A stretch of DNA of 34,576 nucleotides, from positions 1 to 34,576 of the forward strand of contig JBNAWB010000011.1 in assembly GCA_049699975.1 (NCBI GenBank). Reading direction: 5' to 3'. The notes below the pieces were generated by a model. It was not told the origin of the DNA. It searched no databases and saw nothing but the letters and a program-made list of their open reading frames with translations. This stretch comes from CAZAGD01 sp049699975. GTDB taxonomy: Bacteria > Desulfobacterota > SM23-61. This document shows positions 15,914 to 25,412 of the stretch, one piece after another. Positions within the stretch are counted from its first letter, which is position 1. Each line of letters begins with the position of its first letter. A program made the position numbers and the translations under genes.

Positions 15914-17748
15914 AACAATTCTTCCCCCTTGGGGCTCAATATTTAGGAGATGGTCAATGTTTATTCCGTGTCTGGGCACCCTTAATTTCCAAAGTGGAGG
16001 TGCACCTCATATCGCCCAAAGAAAAAATAATTCCTTTAGTCAAAGAGGGAGAATATCACCAGGCTTTGGTGGCCGATATTTCTCCAGGTGCGCTCTATTT
16101 TTATAGTTTGGAAGGAGAAAAAGAACGGCCCGATCCTGCCTCTCGTTATCAGCCGCAAAGTGTGCATGGACCTTCCCAAATCGTCGACTTGCGTTTCCCA
16201 TGGGCAGATAGAGAATGGCCAGGGATAGCTCTGCAAGATTATATAATTTACGAGATTCATGTAGGCACTTTTACTAAAACAGGAACATTTTCCGCAATTA
16301 TTCCCTATTTAGGAACTTTGCAAGAGTTGGGCATTACCGCCATTGAACTGATGCCCGTGGCCCAATTTCCAGGTAACCGCAATTGGGGTTATGATGGCGT
16401 TTATCCCTTCGCCGTTCAGAATTCCTATGGCGGCCCCCAGGATCTGCAAAAATTAATTAATGCTTGCCACCAACTCGGGTTAGCCGTAATTCTCGATGTA
16501 GTTTATAACCATCTTGGCCCAGAAGGAAATTATTTACGCGATTTTGCTCCTTATTTCACTGCTCGGTATCAGACTCCCTGGGGTGAAGCTCTTAACTTTG
16601 ATGGTCCTTATAGTGATGGTGTGCGGGAATTTTTCTTCGCCAATGCTCTTTACTGGATTAGGGAATTCCATATTGATGCCTTAAGACTTGATGCCCTACA
16701 CGCAGTTTATGACTTTTCTACCCATCCTTTTCTGCAAGAATTAGCGGATTTAATTAAAGAAGAAAGGGGAAATCAAAAAAGAAAAATTTATCTTATTGGC
16801 GAATGCGACCTTAACGACCGGCGATTAGTCCAAAAAAAGGAAGCGGGTGGGTATGGCTTGGATGCCCTGTGGAATGATGACTTCCATCATGCTTTGCACA
16901 CTATCCTAACTGGAGAAAGAAGAGGATACTATCAGGATTTCGGAAAGATCGAACACTTAGCGAAATCATTTACCGAAGGATTCGTTTATACCGGGCAATA
17001 TTCATCATTTCGCCACCGCCGGCAAGGATCTAGTTCACGAGACATACCAGCGTGGCGCATGGTCGTATTTAGCCAGAATCATGATCAAATAGGCAATAGG
17101 GCCTTAGGAGAACGCCTCAGCCAATTGGTTACTTTTAGCCAATTAAAGGTGGCGGCGGCGGTAGTCATATTATCGCCTTTTATTCCCTTAATTTTTATGG
17201 GCGAGGAATACGGCGAGACCGCTCCCTTTTTATATTTTATCAGCCATACAGATCCCGATTTAGTGGCCAAAGTAAAAATGGGCCGGCAAAAAGAATTTGC
17301 AGATTTTTACCTTGGAGAAGAAATCCCTGATCCTTATCTGGAGGAGACTTTTCAAAAATGTTGGCTCAATCATGAATTGCGTTTTCAGGGCGAACATAAA
17401 GTGCTCTGGCTTTATTATAAAGAACTAATAAAATTACGGCGCACCCTTCCTTCTTTAAAAAATTTGGCCAAGGAAAATCTGCAAGCAGAAGCTTGGGCTG
17501 AAGAAAAAATTTTATTATTGCGGAGATGGGCTGAAAAAGAAGAAGCCTTGCTCATAATTAATTTTGGATCTACCCCAAATGAAATCAACTTGCCCATACC
17601 TCCTGGCGAATGGGAAAAAAAGCTTGATTCCGCTGCCGAAATATGGCATGGAGAAGGGAGTTCTGTTCCCCCACAATTACGATCAAAAGGAGGAATTGCT
17701 TTAAATCTCAATCCCCAAACGGTCGTGCTTTTAGTAAGGAGAGGTTAA
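15910..17748 (+). CDS. treZ: Malto-oligosyltrehalose trehalohydrolase (GH13)
   Basis: This hydrolyses the glycosidic bond next to the terminal trehalose unit made by TreY, releasing free trehalose. The 612-residue protein has a CBM48 domain (1-95, CLFRVWAPLISKVEVHL) and a GH13 barrel. The nucleophile is Asp261 in ALRLDALHAV, the acid/base Glu298 in YLIGECDLNDRR and the third Asp392 in FSQNHDQIGNRALGERL, a motif characteristic of TreZ. EGFVYTGQYSSFRHRRQG is also family-typical. The ATG overlaps the glgB stop codon by four bases. TreY lies two genes downstream in the same unit. Confidence 0.96.
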   Translation: MKQFFPLGAQYLGDGQCLFRVWAPLISKVEVHLISPKEKIIPLVKEGEYHQALVADISPGALYFYSLEGEKERPDPASRYQPQSVHGPSQIVDLRFPWADREWPGIALQDYIIYEIHVGTFTKTGTFSAIIPYLGTLQELGITAIELMPVAQFPGNRNWGYDGVYPFAVQNSYGGPQDLQKLINACHQLGLAVILDVVYNHLGPEGNYLRDFAPYFTARYQTPWGEALNFDGPYSDGVREFFFANALYWIREFHIDALRLDALHAVYDFSTHPFLQELADLIKEERGNQKRKIYLIGECDLNDRRLVQKKEAGGYGLDALWNDDFHHALHTILTGERRGYYQDFGKIEHLAKSFTEGFVYTGQYSSFRHRRQGSSSRDIPAWRMVVFSQNHDQIGNRALGERLSQLVTFSQLKVAAAVVILSPFIPLIFMGEEYGETAPFLYFISHTDPDLVAKVKMGRQKEFADFYLGEEIPDPYLEETFQKCWLNHELRFQGEHKVLWLYYKELIKLRRTLPSLKNLAKENLQAEAWAEEKILLLRRWAEKEEALLIINFGSTPNEINLPIPPGEWEKKLDSAAEIWHGEGSSVPPQLRSKGGIALNLNPQTVVLLVRRG

Positions 17749-17754
17749 ATCTAA

Positions 17755-20187
17755 GTGGAAAAATATATTTGCATTCATGGCCATTTTTATCAACCTCCGC
17801 GGGAAAATCCCTGGTTGGAAGCTATAGAACTGCAAGATTCTGCTTACCCTTTCCATGATTGGAATGAAAGGATTACCCGCGAATGCTATGCTCCTAATGC
17901 GGCCGCTCGGTTAGTTGATGGCGAAGGGCGGATCACGCGCATTGTGAATAATTATGCCAAGATTAGTTTCACTTTTGGCCCCATCTTAATGGCCTGGCTG
18001 GCCCAAAATTCTCCGCAAGTATACCAGGCCATTTTGCAGGCCGATAAAGAAAGCCAAACTAATTTTTCCGGACATGGATCGGCCCTAGCTCAACCTTTTG
18101 TGCATATGATCCTTCCTTTGGCCAACTGGCGGGATAAATATACCCAAATTTATTGGGGTATCAAAGATTTTGAATTTCGCTTTGGCCGCAAGCCCGAAGG
18201 CCTATGGCTTCCAGAAACGGCTGTCGACCTGGAGACTCTGGACATCTTAGCCCTCTTGGGAATCCGCTTTACTATCCTATCTCCCTACCAGGCTCAAATG
18301 GTGCGTGCTCTTCGTGGGCGTACCTGGCACGACGTTAGCGGAGGAAGAATTGACCCCTCTCAGGCCTATAGTCTCCGCTTACCCTCTGGACAAAAGATTG
18401 ACCTTTTCTTTTACGATGGACCAATCTCCAGTGCCGTGGCTTTTGGGAGTCTGCTGCACAACGGCGAAAATTTTGCCCGGCGGCTCATGGATGCATTTGA
18501 TGATCGCCGCCAAAGGGATCAGCTCGGCCATATTGCCACCGATGGCGAAACTTACGGTCATCATTACCCTCGCGGAGAAATGGCTTTGGCCTACGCTTTG
18601 GAATTTATCACCGTCCACCAAATGGCTAGAATTACTAACTACGGAGAGTTCCTGGAAAAACATCCTCCGCGGCAGGAAGTGAAGATAATTGAGAATACCT
18701 CTTGGAGCTGTGGGCATGGAGTGGAAAGATGGAAAAATGATTGCGGCTGTAACAGCGGTCGAAATCCCCAATGGCACCAACGCTGGCGAGCTCCCTTACG
18801 ACAGGCCTTTGATTGGCTTAGGGAGACCTTGGCTCATCCCTTTGCCGAAAAGGGCCGGCATTTTTTAAAAGATCCTTGGGAAACTCGGGATGAATATATC
18901 AAAATAATTTTAAATCGATCTCCAGAAAATGTGGAAAATTTTTTCAGGCAACAAGCCAAAGCCCCTTTATCTCCTGATGAGCAAATAACTGTCTTAAAAC
19001 TTTTGGAAATGCAACGTTATCTTCAACTTATGTATACAAGCTGTGGTTGGTTTTTTGACGAACTTTCCGGAATAGAAACTGTCCAGGTGATTCAATACGC
19101 AGGACGGGCCCTCCAATTAGCTACCGAGATCTTCGGCAATTCTTGGGAGGTTCACTTCCTTGAGCTTCTCTCCCACGCTAAAAGCAATTTGCCCGAGCAT
19201 CAAGATGGCCGGCATATCTATGAAAAGTGGGTCAAACCAGCCATGATCGATTTAAAAAAAGTGGGAGCACATTATGCCATTCGTTCGATCTTCGAACCTT
19301 ACGCTCAGGAGGAGCGCATTTATTGTTTTCAAGTCGAGCGCGAGGATTACCAAACTTTGGAAACAGGTAAACTCAAATTAGCTTTAGGGCGGGCCCGGAT
19401 CTCATCGGAGATAACGCGGGAATCCCAACTCCTTACTTTTGGGGTCCTCCATTTTGGAGATCATAACCTGCGGGGCGGAGTAAGAGAATTTCAGGGTGCC
19501 CAGGCTTACCAGGAGCTTAAGCATGAACTAATCAATCTCTTCCACCAAGGTGATATCCCGGAAGTAATTCTGACTTTGAAAAGGGGGTTTGGAGAAGATG
19601 TTTATTCTCTTAAATCTCTCTTCCGCGATGAGCAGAGAAAAGTTTTGAATATTATTTTAAACTCTACTCTAATGGCTGTGGAAGGAATCTACCGCCAACT
19701 TTATGAACAACATATTCCTTTAATGCGCTTCCTTTCGGAATTAAAAGTCCCTCAGCCCCATATTTTACGCATGGCTGCGGAGATAGCTATGAATGCCAGC
19801 CTCCGCCAAATATTGGAAGCAGAAATTCCAAACACCGAGGTGTTCAACAATTTAGTTACGGAGATAAGGAATCTGGGTTTGATTCTTGATCACTTGACTT
19901 TGGGTCAGATAATGAAAAAGAAGATAGAAAAATTGACTAGTATTTTTCAAGCCCATCCCCAAGAAACAAAATATTTGAGTCAGCTTACAGAAATTATCAG
20001 TCTAGCCAAATCACTTCCCTTTGATATTGATTTTTGGGAGACCCAGAACATCTATTATGAGTTTAAAAGGGCCCTACTGGCAGACATAAAAAAACGAGCA
20101 GAAAATGGCGAAGAAGAAGCCCAAAACTGGTTAACCTCTTTTTCCAAATTGGGTGAGCAACTCGGTTTTGCTCCCTGGGCATCATAA
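17755..20187 (+). CDS. Glycoside hydrolase family 57-type protein with DUF3536 domain
   Basis: This 810-residue protein has a GH57-like N-terminal half and a long helical C-terminal DUF3536-type region. It opens with the GH57 motif HGHFYQPPRENPW (residues 8-20). The nucleophile is probably Glu154 in GLWLPETAVD and the acid/base Asp263 in HIATDGETYGHH. The segment NTSWSCGHGVERWKNDCGC holds three cysteines (319, 330, 332) that could form a metal or structural site. GH57 enzymes cleave or transfer alpha-glucans; the exact reaction of this subgroup is not known to me. The start is GTG at 17755, with an AGGAGAGG site at the end of treZ. The place between treZ and treY implies work on the same alpha-glucan, such as debranching or chain trimming. 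Confidence 0.88.
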   Translation: MEKYICIHGHFYQPPRENPWLEAIELQDSAYPFHDWNERITRECYAPNAAARLVDGEGRITRIVNNYAKISFTFGPILMAWLAQNSPQVYQAILQADKESQTNFSGHGSALAQPFVHMILPLANWRDKYTQIYWGIKDFEFRFGRKPEGLWLPETAVDLETLDILALLGIRFTILSPYQAQMVRALRGRTWHDVSGGRIDPSQAYSLRLPSGQKIDLFFYDGPISSAVAFGSLLHNGENFARRLMDAFDDRRQRDQLGHIATDGETYGHHYPRGEMALAYALEFITVHQMARITNYGEFLEKHPPRQEVKIIENTSWSCGHGVERWKNDCGCNSGRNPQWHQRWRAPLRQAFDWLRETLAHPFAEKGRHFLKDPWETRDEYIKIILNRSPENVENFFRQQAKAPLSPDEQITVLKLLEMQRYLQLMYTSCGWFFDELSGIETVQVIQYAGRALQLATEIFGNSWEVHFLELLSHAKSNLPEHQDGRHIYEKWVKPAMIDLKKVGAHYAIRSIFEPYAQEERIYCFQVEREDYQTLETGKLKLALGRARISSEITRESQLLTFGVLHFGDHNLRGGVREFQGAQAYQELKHELINLFHQGDIPEVILTLKRGFGEDVYSLKSLFRDEQRKVLNIILNSTLMAVEGIYRQLYEQHIPLMRFLSELKVPQPHILRMAAEIAMNASLRQILEAEIPNTEVFNNLVTEIRNLGLILDHLTLGQIMKKKIEKLTSIFQAHPQETKYLSQLTEIISLAKSLPFDIDFWETQNIYYEFKRALLADIKKRAENGEEEAQNWLTSFSKLGEQLGFAPWAS

Positions 20188-20240
20188 TAAAATTGATAAT
20201 GAAAACAAGAAATATTTAAAGTTCTCTTTTCTTTTATAAA

Positions 20241-23200
20241 ATGGATTTAATGGTCAAAAATCTTCTAAATGAAATTCAAGCCCAGACCCGTCTACCCCGG
20301 GCTACTTATCGCCTCCAGTTAGGCCCAAGTTTTACTTTTCATCAAGCTGCTGCTATTGTTCCTTATCTAGATGAATTAGGTATTAGCGATATCTATGTTT
20401 CACCAATTTTTTTGCCCTGTTCGCCAGAGAGTCATGGTTATGATGTCTGTGACCATAATCAGCTCAATCCGGCGCTGGGTAGCAAAGAAGATTTCAAAAA
20501 TTTTGTCAAAAGTATCCAAAGCAAAGGAATGGGGCTTATTTTAGATATGGTCCCTAACCACATGGGTATTGGCGGAGAGAAAAATGTCTGGTGGATGGAT
20601 GTCCTCGAAAACGGACCAAGTTCACCTTACGCCAACTATTTCGATATCGACTGGCACCCTGTTAAACCAGAATTGGAAAATAAAGTACTCTTGCCTATTT
20701 TAGAAGATCTATATGGCTTAGTCCTGGAAAATGGCAAATTTCGTCTCTCCTTTGAGGAAGGAGCTTTTTATATCTATTATTATGATCACAAATTACCCAT
20801 AGCTCCTCGTTCCTATTGTTTAATTTTAAATCAAGTGTTAACTACTCTAACTAACGAGTTGCCTGCCGATCACGAAAATTTATTAGAATTGCAATCTATT
20901 CTCACCGCGATAAGCTACCTGCCGCCCCGGACCGAGACCAGTTCCGAAAAGATTGCGGAACGGATGCGGGAAAAGGAGGTCATCAAAAAGCGCTTAATCG
21001 CTCTTTACCAAAAAAGTCCTGTTTTTCGGGCCGCTCTTGATAACACGGTAGAGGATTATAATGGGGAAATAGGCAATCCCCAAAGTTTTGAAAAAATGGA
21101 CACCCTGTTACAGGACCAAGCCTATCGCCTATGTTTCTGGAGAGTGGCTGCCGATGAGATTAATTACCGCCGCTTTTTTGATATTAACCATCTGGCTGCC
21201 ATCCGGATGGAACTACCCGAAGTATTTCAGGCCACGCACCAGTTGCTTTTCCGCCTACTGGCCGAGGGGCAAGTTACTGGTCTGCGCATCGACCATCCAG
21301 ACGGCCTATGGAATCCAGCTCATTACTTGCGCAATTTGCAAAAATATTATCTCCTATTTACTATTGTCCGTCGCTTGCCAGCCGCCATAAATCTTCCTCT
21401 GGAGAAGATCGAAGCCTTAGGGGAAGAATGGCTGGCCAATTTAGAAACTTCCCCTGATCGAGTTATCTGGCCCCTTTTTGTGGTCATTGAAAAGATTCTC
21501 AGCGAGGGCGAAAAACTTCCTCGCCACTGGGCTATTCAAGGCACAACTGGATATGATTTTTTGAACAGCCTCAATAGCCTTTTTGTGGCTAGGGAAAATC
21601 AGAAAACCTTTGACCGCTTATATACCCACTTTATCGGTCAACAAATTGATCTTCCCAATTTAATCAACTCCAACAAAAAAATGATCATGCTTATTTCTTT
21701 GGCCAGCGAAATTGCTTCTTTAAGCCACCAATTAGAGCGTCTATCGGAAAAGAATCGGTGGTACCGAGATTTTACCCTAAACAGCTTAACCTTTGCTTTG
21801 CGGGAAGTTATTGCCTGTCTGCCTATCTACCGTACCTATATTACCGGACCGGATGCGGTTTCAGAACGGGATGCCGCTTACCTAACCGCTGCGGTAGAAG
21901 AAGCAAAAAGACGCAATCCCCGCACGGCAGGCGCCATCTTTGATTTTATCCGCGATACCCTTCTGCTCCGCAATCTGGCCAATTTCTCGCCCGAAGATTG
22001 GCCCAAAATCTTGAATTTCGTCATGCGCTTCCAACAGATCACTGGACCGGTTATGGCCAAAGGCTTGGAAGATACCGCCTTTTACATTTACAACCGGTTA
22101 ATTTCTCTAAATGAAGTGGGCGGCCATCCCGAAAAATTTGGTCTCCCCGTCGAAGAATTTCATAATCAAAATATAGAAAGACTGCACCATTGGCCTCTTT
22201 CTCTCATAGCTACTTCCACCCATGATACCAAACGGAGTGAAGATGTGCGAGGTCGGTTAAATATTTTGTCGGAGATGCCTGCAGAATGGAAGCGAGCAGT
22301 GCATCGTTGGCGGAGGTGGAACGCTTCTAAGAAAACCTTAGTTGATGGTCAATTAGCTCCTGACCCCAATGACGAATACCATCTTTACCAAACATTAGTG
22401 GGCGCTTGGCCCTTAGAAGATAAAGACGATGATTTTCTGCAGGACGAAGAATTTTCCAAGTGGCGCGAACGAATAACCACTTATATGCATAAAGCTATCC
22501 TGGAAGCTAAGGTGCATACCAGTTGGTTTAACCCCAATCGAGAGTATGAAAAAGCCATGCAGAGCTTTATTTACGGCATTCTCCAACCGGAAAGAAAAAA
22601 TAAGTTTCTTGCTGATCTCCGTTCTTTCCAAAAGCGCGTAGCTTATTTCGGGTTATGGAACAGTCTGGGACAAGTGATCCTCAAACTCACTTCTCCGGGC
22701 ATCCCTGATTTTTATCAGGGCACCGAGCTATGGAATTTCAGTCTGGTAGATCCAGATAACCGGCGGCCAGTTGATTATCAAAAAAGGAAAACCTTGCTGG
22801 CCGAGCTAAAAATGAAATTGGCTAAGTTAGGTAATGGCTTACTCCCCTTGGCTCAGGAACTTCTCCAGTCTAGCTGGGACGGACGAATAAAGCTTTTTAT
22901 AATATACTCTTTATTAAATTATCGTCAGCGAAACTCGGCTTTATTTAGGCAAGGAGATTATCTTCCCCTATTAGGGGAAGGAGAAAAGAAAGAACATGTG
23001 GTGGCTTTCGCCCGCCGCTGGGCTAACCTTTTAATCATTGTAGTCACTCCCCGGCTAATGTTTAAATTAACGGGAGGAATTGAAAAACCGCCTTTAGGCC
23101 TAGAGATCTGGAAAGATACGCGGATTTATCTGCCCGCAGAAGAAGTCTCTTCCTCTTTCTTTCATCTTTTCACGGGAGAGACTATAGCTGGGCAAAAAGA

Positions 23201-23285
23201 GGGAGAACAACCTTATCTCTCTCTGGCCACTATTCTAAAAAATTTTCCAGTGGCTGTTCTGGAAAGAATTCGGCCCAAGTGCTAA
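20241..23285 (+). CDS. treY: Malto-oligosyltrehalose synthase (GH13)
   Basis: This intramolecular transglucosylase turns the reducing-end alpha-1,4 bond of a malto-oligosaccharide into an alpha,alpha-1,1 bond. The family N-terminus is seen at RATYRLQLGPSFTF (residues 20-33), with DELGISDIYVSPI and DMVPNHMG after it. The nucleophile is Asp351 in GLRIDHPDGLWNP and the acid/base Glu417 in VVIEKILSEGEKLP, followed by the TreY-typical IQGTTGYDFLN. GIPDFYQGTELW lies near the C-terminal end of the catalytic region. At 1014 residues it is on the long side but intact. There is no ribosome site before the ATG, unlike its neighbours, so translation may depend on the upstream gene or an unstructured AT-rich leader. 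Confidence 0.97.
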   Translation: MDLMVKNLLNEIQAQTRLPRATYRLQLGPSFTFHQAAAIVPYLDELGISDIYVSPIFLPCSPESHGYDVCDHNQLNPALGSKEDFKNFVKSIQSKGMGLILDMVPNHMGIGGEKNVWWMDVLENGPSSPYANYFDIDWHPVKPELENKVLLPILEDLYGLVLENGKFRLSFEEGAFYIYYYDHKLPIAPRSYCLILNQVLTTLTNELPADHENLLELQSILTAISYLPPRTETSSEKIAERMREKEVIKKRLIALYQKSPVFRAALDNTVEDYNGEIGNPQSFEKMDTLLQDQAYRLCFWRVAADEINYRRFFDINHLAAIRMELPEVFQATHQLLFRLLAEGQVTGLRIDHPDGLWNPAHYLRNLQKYYLLFTIVRRLPAAINLPLEKIEALGEEWLANLETSPDRVIWPLFVVIEKILSEGEKLPRHWAIQGTTGYDFLNSLNSLFVARENQKTFDRLYTHFIGQQIDLPNLINSNKKMIMLISLASEIASLSHQLERLSEKNRWYRDFTLNSLTFALREVIACLPIYRTYITGPDAVSERDAAYLTAAVEEAKRRNPRTAGAIFDFIRDTLLLRNLANFSPEDWPKILNFVMRFQQITGPVMAKGLEDTAFYIYNRLISLNEVGGHPEKFGLPVEEFHNQNIERLHHWPLSLIATSTHDTKRSEDVRGRLNILSEMPAEWKRAVHRWRRWNASKKTLVDGQLAPDPNDEYHLYQTLVGAWPLEDKDDDFLQDEEFSKWRERITTYMHKAILEAKVHTSWFNPNREYEKAMQSFIYGILQPERKNKFLADLRSFQKRVAYFGLWNSLGQVILKLTSPGIPDFYQGTELWNFSLVDPDNRRPVDYQKRKTLLAELKMKLAKLGNGLLPLAQELLQSSWDGRIKLFIIYSLLNYRQRNSALFRQGDYLPLLGEGEKKEHVVAFARRWANLLIIVVTPRLMFKLTGGIEKPPLGLEIWKDTRIYLPAEEVSSSFFHLFTGETIAGQKEGEQPYLSLATILKNFPVAVLERIRPKC

Positions 23286-23297
23286 AATAAAAATAAA

Positions 23298-23990
23298 ATG
23301 CCTGTTTCCAAAATCCAAAGAAAAAAAATGGCCTTAAATCCCTTCCACTTTGTGGGTTGCTGGGAATTGCGGGAGATGCTCGGCCGCAGTGCCCGAGATG
23401 AAGAACAACTAATGGAAGCTATTGAGGAAGTTCCTTTGGACTCCATTTATTATCATACCCAAAGCTTCTTCCTGCGGCATAAATACATTGCTGGTCCCTA
23501 TCCCAATGATTTTGCCACTTGGGCCGCCATCCAAGTGCGCGATCGGGTATTGGGGGAAAAATTAGGGGTCTTGGATCCTTACGACTTCGAAAACCTGGAA
23601 TCTTTACGCAGTGAAATTGTCTCTATCATCGAAGAACACCTTTCCCAACTAACTTTCGTCCCCCGCGTCACTTACGGGGAACCTTTTTATTTTATGCAGT
23701 CGCGCATAATAGCGGTGCCCACTGGATTGCAGGCCCGCACCTTGACGGAATTTCGCGAAATTCTGGCCACGGTGGATATCAGTGCTATCTATTATCACAT
23801 TTTTGAAGCTCGGCTGCGCCTGGGCAAAAGACAGGACGATTTCAGCCGTTGGCTTGAAGACCAATTGAATTTGCCCGTCTTAGCCACCAAAATATCGAAA
23901 CTTGATTTTTATATGACCAGTCTGGAAAACATCCGCCATCGGCTGATTAAACTTTGCGATGAGGTCTTAGAAGGAAAAAATTCTAAATGA
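23298..23990 (+). CDS. DUF5752 family protein, tandem-duplicated domain
   Basis: This 230-residue soluble protein has no known catalytic motif. It consists of two related halves. Half A (about 16-117) carries VPLDSIYYHTQSFF, then PNDFATWAAIQV, then FENLESLRSEIVSIIEEHL. Half B (about 131-226) carries VDISAIYYHIFEAR, then QDDFSRWLEDQL, then MTSLENIRHRLIKLCDEVL. The shared xIYYH and DFxxW landmarks are spaced alike, showing an internal duplication. The stop overlaps the treT start as ATGA, so the two proteins are translationally coupled, and a TreT partner or regulator is the simplest inference. There is no clear ribosome site; the internal ATG at 23328 is a possible alternative start. Confidence 0.75.
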   Translation: MPVSKIQRKKMALNPFHFVGCWELREMLGRSARDEEQLMEAIEEVPLDSIYYHTQSFFLRHKYIAGPYPNDFATWAAIQVRDRVLGEKLGVLDPYDFENLESLRSEIVSIIEEHLSQLTFVPRVTYGEPFYFMQSRIIAVPTGLQARTLTEFREILATVDISAIYYHIFEARLRLGKRQDDFSRWLEDQLNLPVLATKISKLDFYMTSLENIRHRLIKLCDEVLEGKNSK

Positions 23991-25180
23991 ACCGTTTAGA
24001 AGATTATCGGGAAATAGCCCCCAAAGGCACCATAGATTTTTTGCTCAACCTGGCTAAAAACGTGGAGAGGAAAAAGGTCCTGCATATTAATTCTACCCGC
24101 TTAGGAGGAGGCGTAGCTGAAATCTTGCGCAGCCTCATCCCTCTTATGTTGGATGTGGGTCTTGATGCCCGATGGGAGGTGATCTCAGGAAATGAAGAGT
24201 TTTTTGCCACCACCAAAGCCTTCCATAATGCTTTGCAAGGGCAAGAACAACGCTTTACCCCAACCATGCTACGCACTTATCAGGAAGTAAACAAGGAAAA
24301 CGCCCAGCGCCTTCCTCTGGCAGCCGACTACGTGATTATTCATGACCCTCAGCCCGCCCCCTTAATAGAATATCGCCCTCCCGGGGGGAAATGGGTTTGG
24401 CGATGTCATATTGATATTTCTCGTCCCCAATGGAAAATTTGGAGATTCTTGCGCCAATATGTGATGAAATATGATGGGGCTATTTTCTCCCTTCCTAAAT
24501 TCTCGCAAAGGCTACCCATTCCTCAATTTTTGATTTATCCCTCCATTGACCCTTTGAGTGAGAAGAATCGGGAGCTCTCCGCCCAAGAACAAGAACAGAT
24601 CCTTAGGAAGTTGAATATTCCCTTAGATAAACCTATTTTGCTCCAAGTCTCCCGTTTTGACCGCTTCAAAGACCCCTTAGGCGTTATCCAAGCTTACCGT
24701 TTGCTCAAAAAACACCATGAGGTAACTCTGGTTCTGGCCGGTGGTAGCGCGACCGATGATCCCGAAGGAGAAACTGTGCTGGCTGAAGTTCGTGAGGCAG
24801 CCCAAAATGATCCCGACATCCATATATTGTTACTTCCTCCAGATGCTAACTTAGAAATCAATGCTTTGCAGAGAGCGGCCACGATCGTCCTCCAAAAATC
24901 TCTGCGGGAAGGATTCGGCTTAACCGTAGCGGAAGCCATGTGGAAAGGTAAACCGGTTATCGGCGGCTTTACTGGTGGCATAACGGTCCAGCTTGTTTAT
25001 GGCGTAACTGGTTTTACGGTCAATTGTGTAGAAGGGGCAGCTTTTAGGATGCACTATCTCCTTGATAACCCAGAAATTATGACTAAAATGGGAGAAGATG
25101 CTAAAGAATTTGTGCGGCGTAATTTTTTAATTACCCGTCATTTAGGAGATTATTTAGCCTTATTGAATTTTTTAAAGTAG
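23987..25180 (+). CDS. treT: TreT-like trehalose synthase (GT4 glycosyltransferase)
   Basis: TreT enzymes join NDP-glucose and glucose to trehalose, reversibly. The 397-residue protein matches them at the N-terminus, VLHINSTRLGGGVAEILRSL (residues 31-50), at RCHIDISRPQ (139-148) and in the GT-B C-terminal domain. There, SRFDRFKDP (222-230) and the REGFGLTVAEAMWKGKPVIGG segment give the Glu308-x7-Glu316 nucleotide-sugar motif. Length is normal for the family. With glgC in the same cluster, ADP-glucose is a likely partner substrate. In the degradative direction the enzyme would recover ADP-glucose from trehalose. The start overlaps the DUF5752 stop by four bases. A general GT4 enzyme is the alternative, but the motifs favour TreT. 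Confidence 0.88.
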   Translation: MNRLEDYREIAPKGTIDFLLNLAKNVERKKVLHINSTRLGGGVAEILRSLIPLMLDVGLDARWEVISGNEEFFATTKAFHNALQGQEQRFTPTMLRTYQEVNKENAQRLPLAADYVIIHDPQPAPLIEYRPPGGKWVWRCHIDISRPQWKIWRFLRQYVMKYDGAIFSLPKFSQRLPIPQFLIYPSIDPLSEKNRELSAQEQEQILRKLNIPLDKPILLQVSRFDRFKDPLGVIQAYRLLKKHHEVTLVLAGGSATDDPEGETVLAEVREAAQNDPDIHILLLPPDANLEINALQRAATIVLQKSLREGFGLTVAEAMWKGKPVIGGFTGGITVQLVYGVTGFTVNCVEGAAFRMHYLLDNPEIMTKMGEDAKEFVRRNFLITRHLGDYLALLNFLK

Positions 25181-25196
25181 TAAAGGAGGAGAAAAG

Positions 25197-25394
25197 ATGA
25201 AAGCTAAGTTTATAGGCGTTATAATCTTACTCGTCTTCTTAGTGCTCTTTGCTGTCCAGAATGTGCAACCTTTGACAGTTAAATTTCTTTTTTGGGAAAT
25301 TGGTACTTCTGCTGTCCTTTCTATCTTTATAAGCTTTCTTATTGGCTTTTTGATCGGGTGGATCATTGGCTTAACTAAACCTGAAAAAAAATAA
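25197..25394 (+). CDS. LapA-domain (DUF1049) small inner-membrane protein
   Basis: This 65-residue protein has two membrane segments (about 5-21 and 38-58) joined by the family motif FAVQNVQPLTVKFLFW. It ends in a short basic tail. Related LapA proteins in enterobacteria affect lipopolysaccharide assembly, but many small homologues are uncharacterised. An AAAGGAGGAG ribosome site precedes the ATG. It is 16 bases after treT and 18 bases before the MscS gene, so it belongs to the same transcription unit. Confidence 0.85.
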   Translation: MKAKFIGVIILLVFLVLFAVQNVQPLTVKFLFWEIGTSAVLSIFISFLIGFLIGWIIGLTKPEKK

Positions 25395-25412
25395 GCTATC
25401 TGGAGGTTTACC

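Noticed and set aside
18305..18780. Long frames on both strands within the GH57/DUF3536 gene
   Set aside because: Shadows of a strongly conserved GH57 catalytic region.
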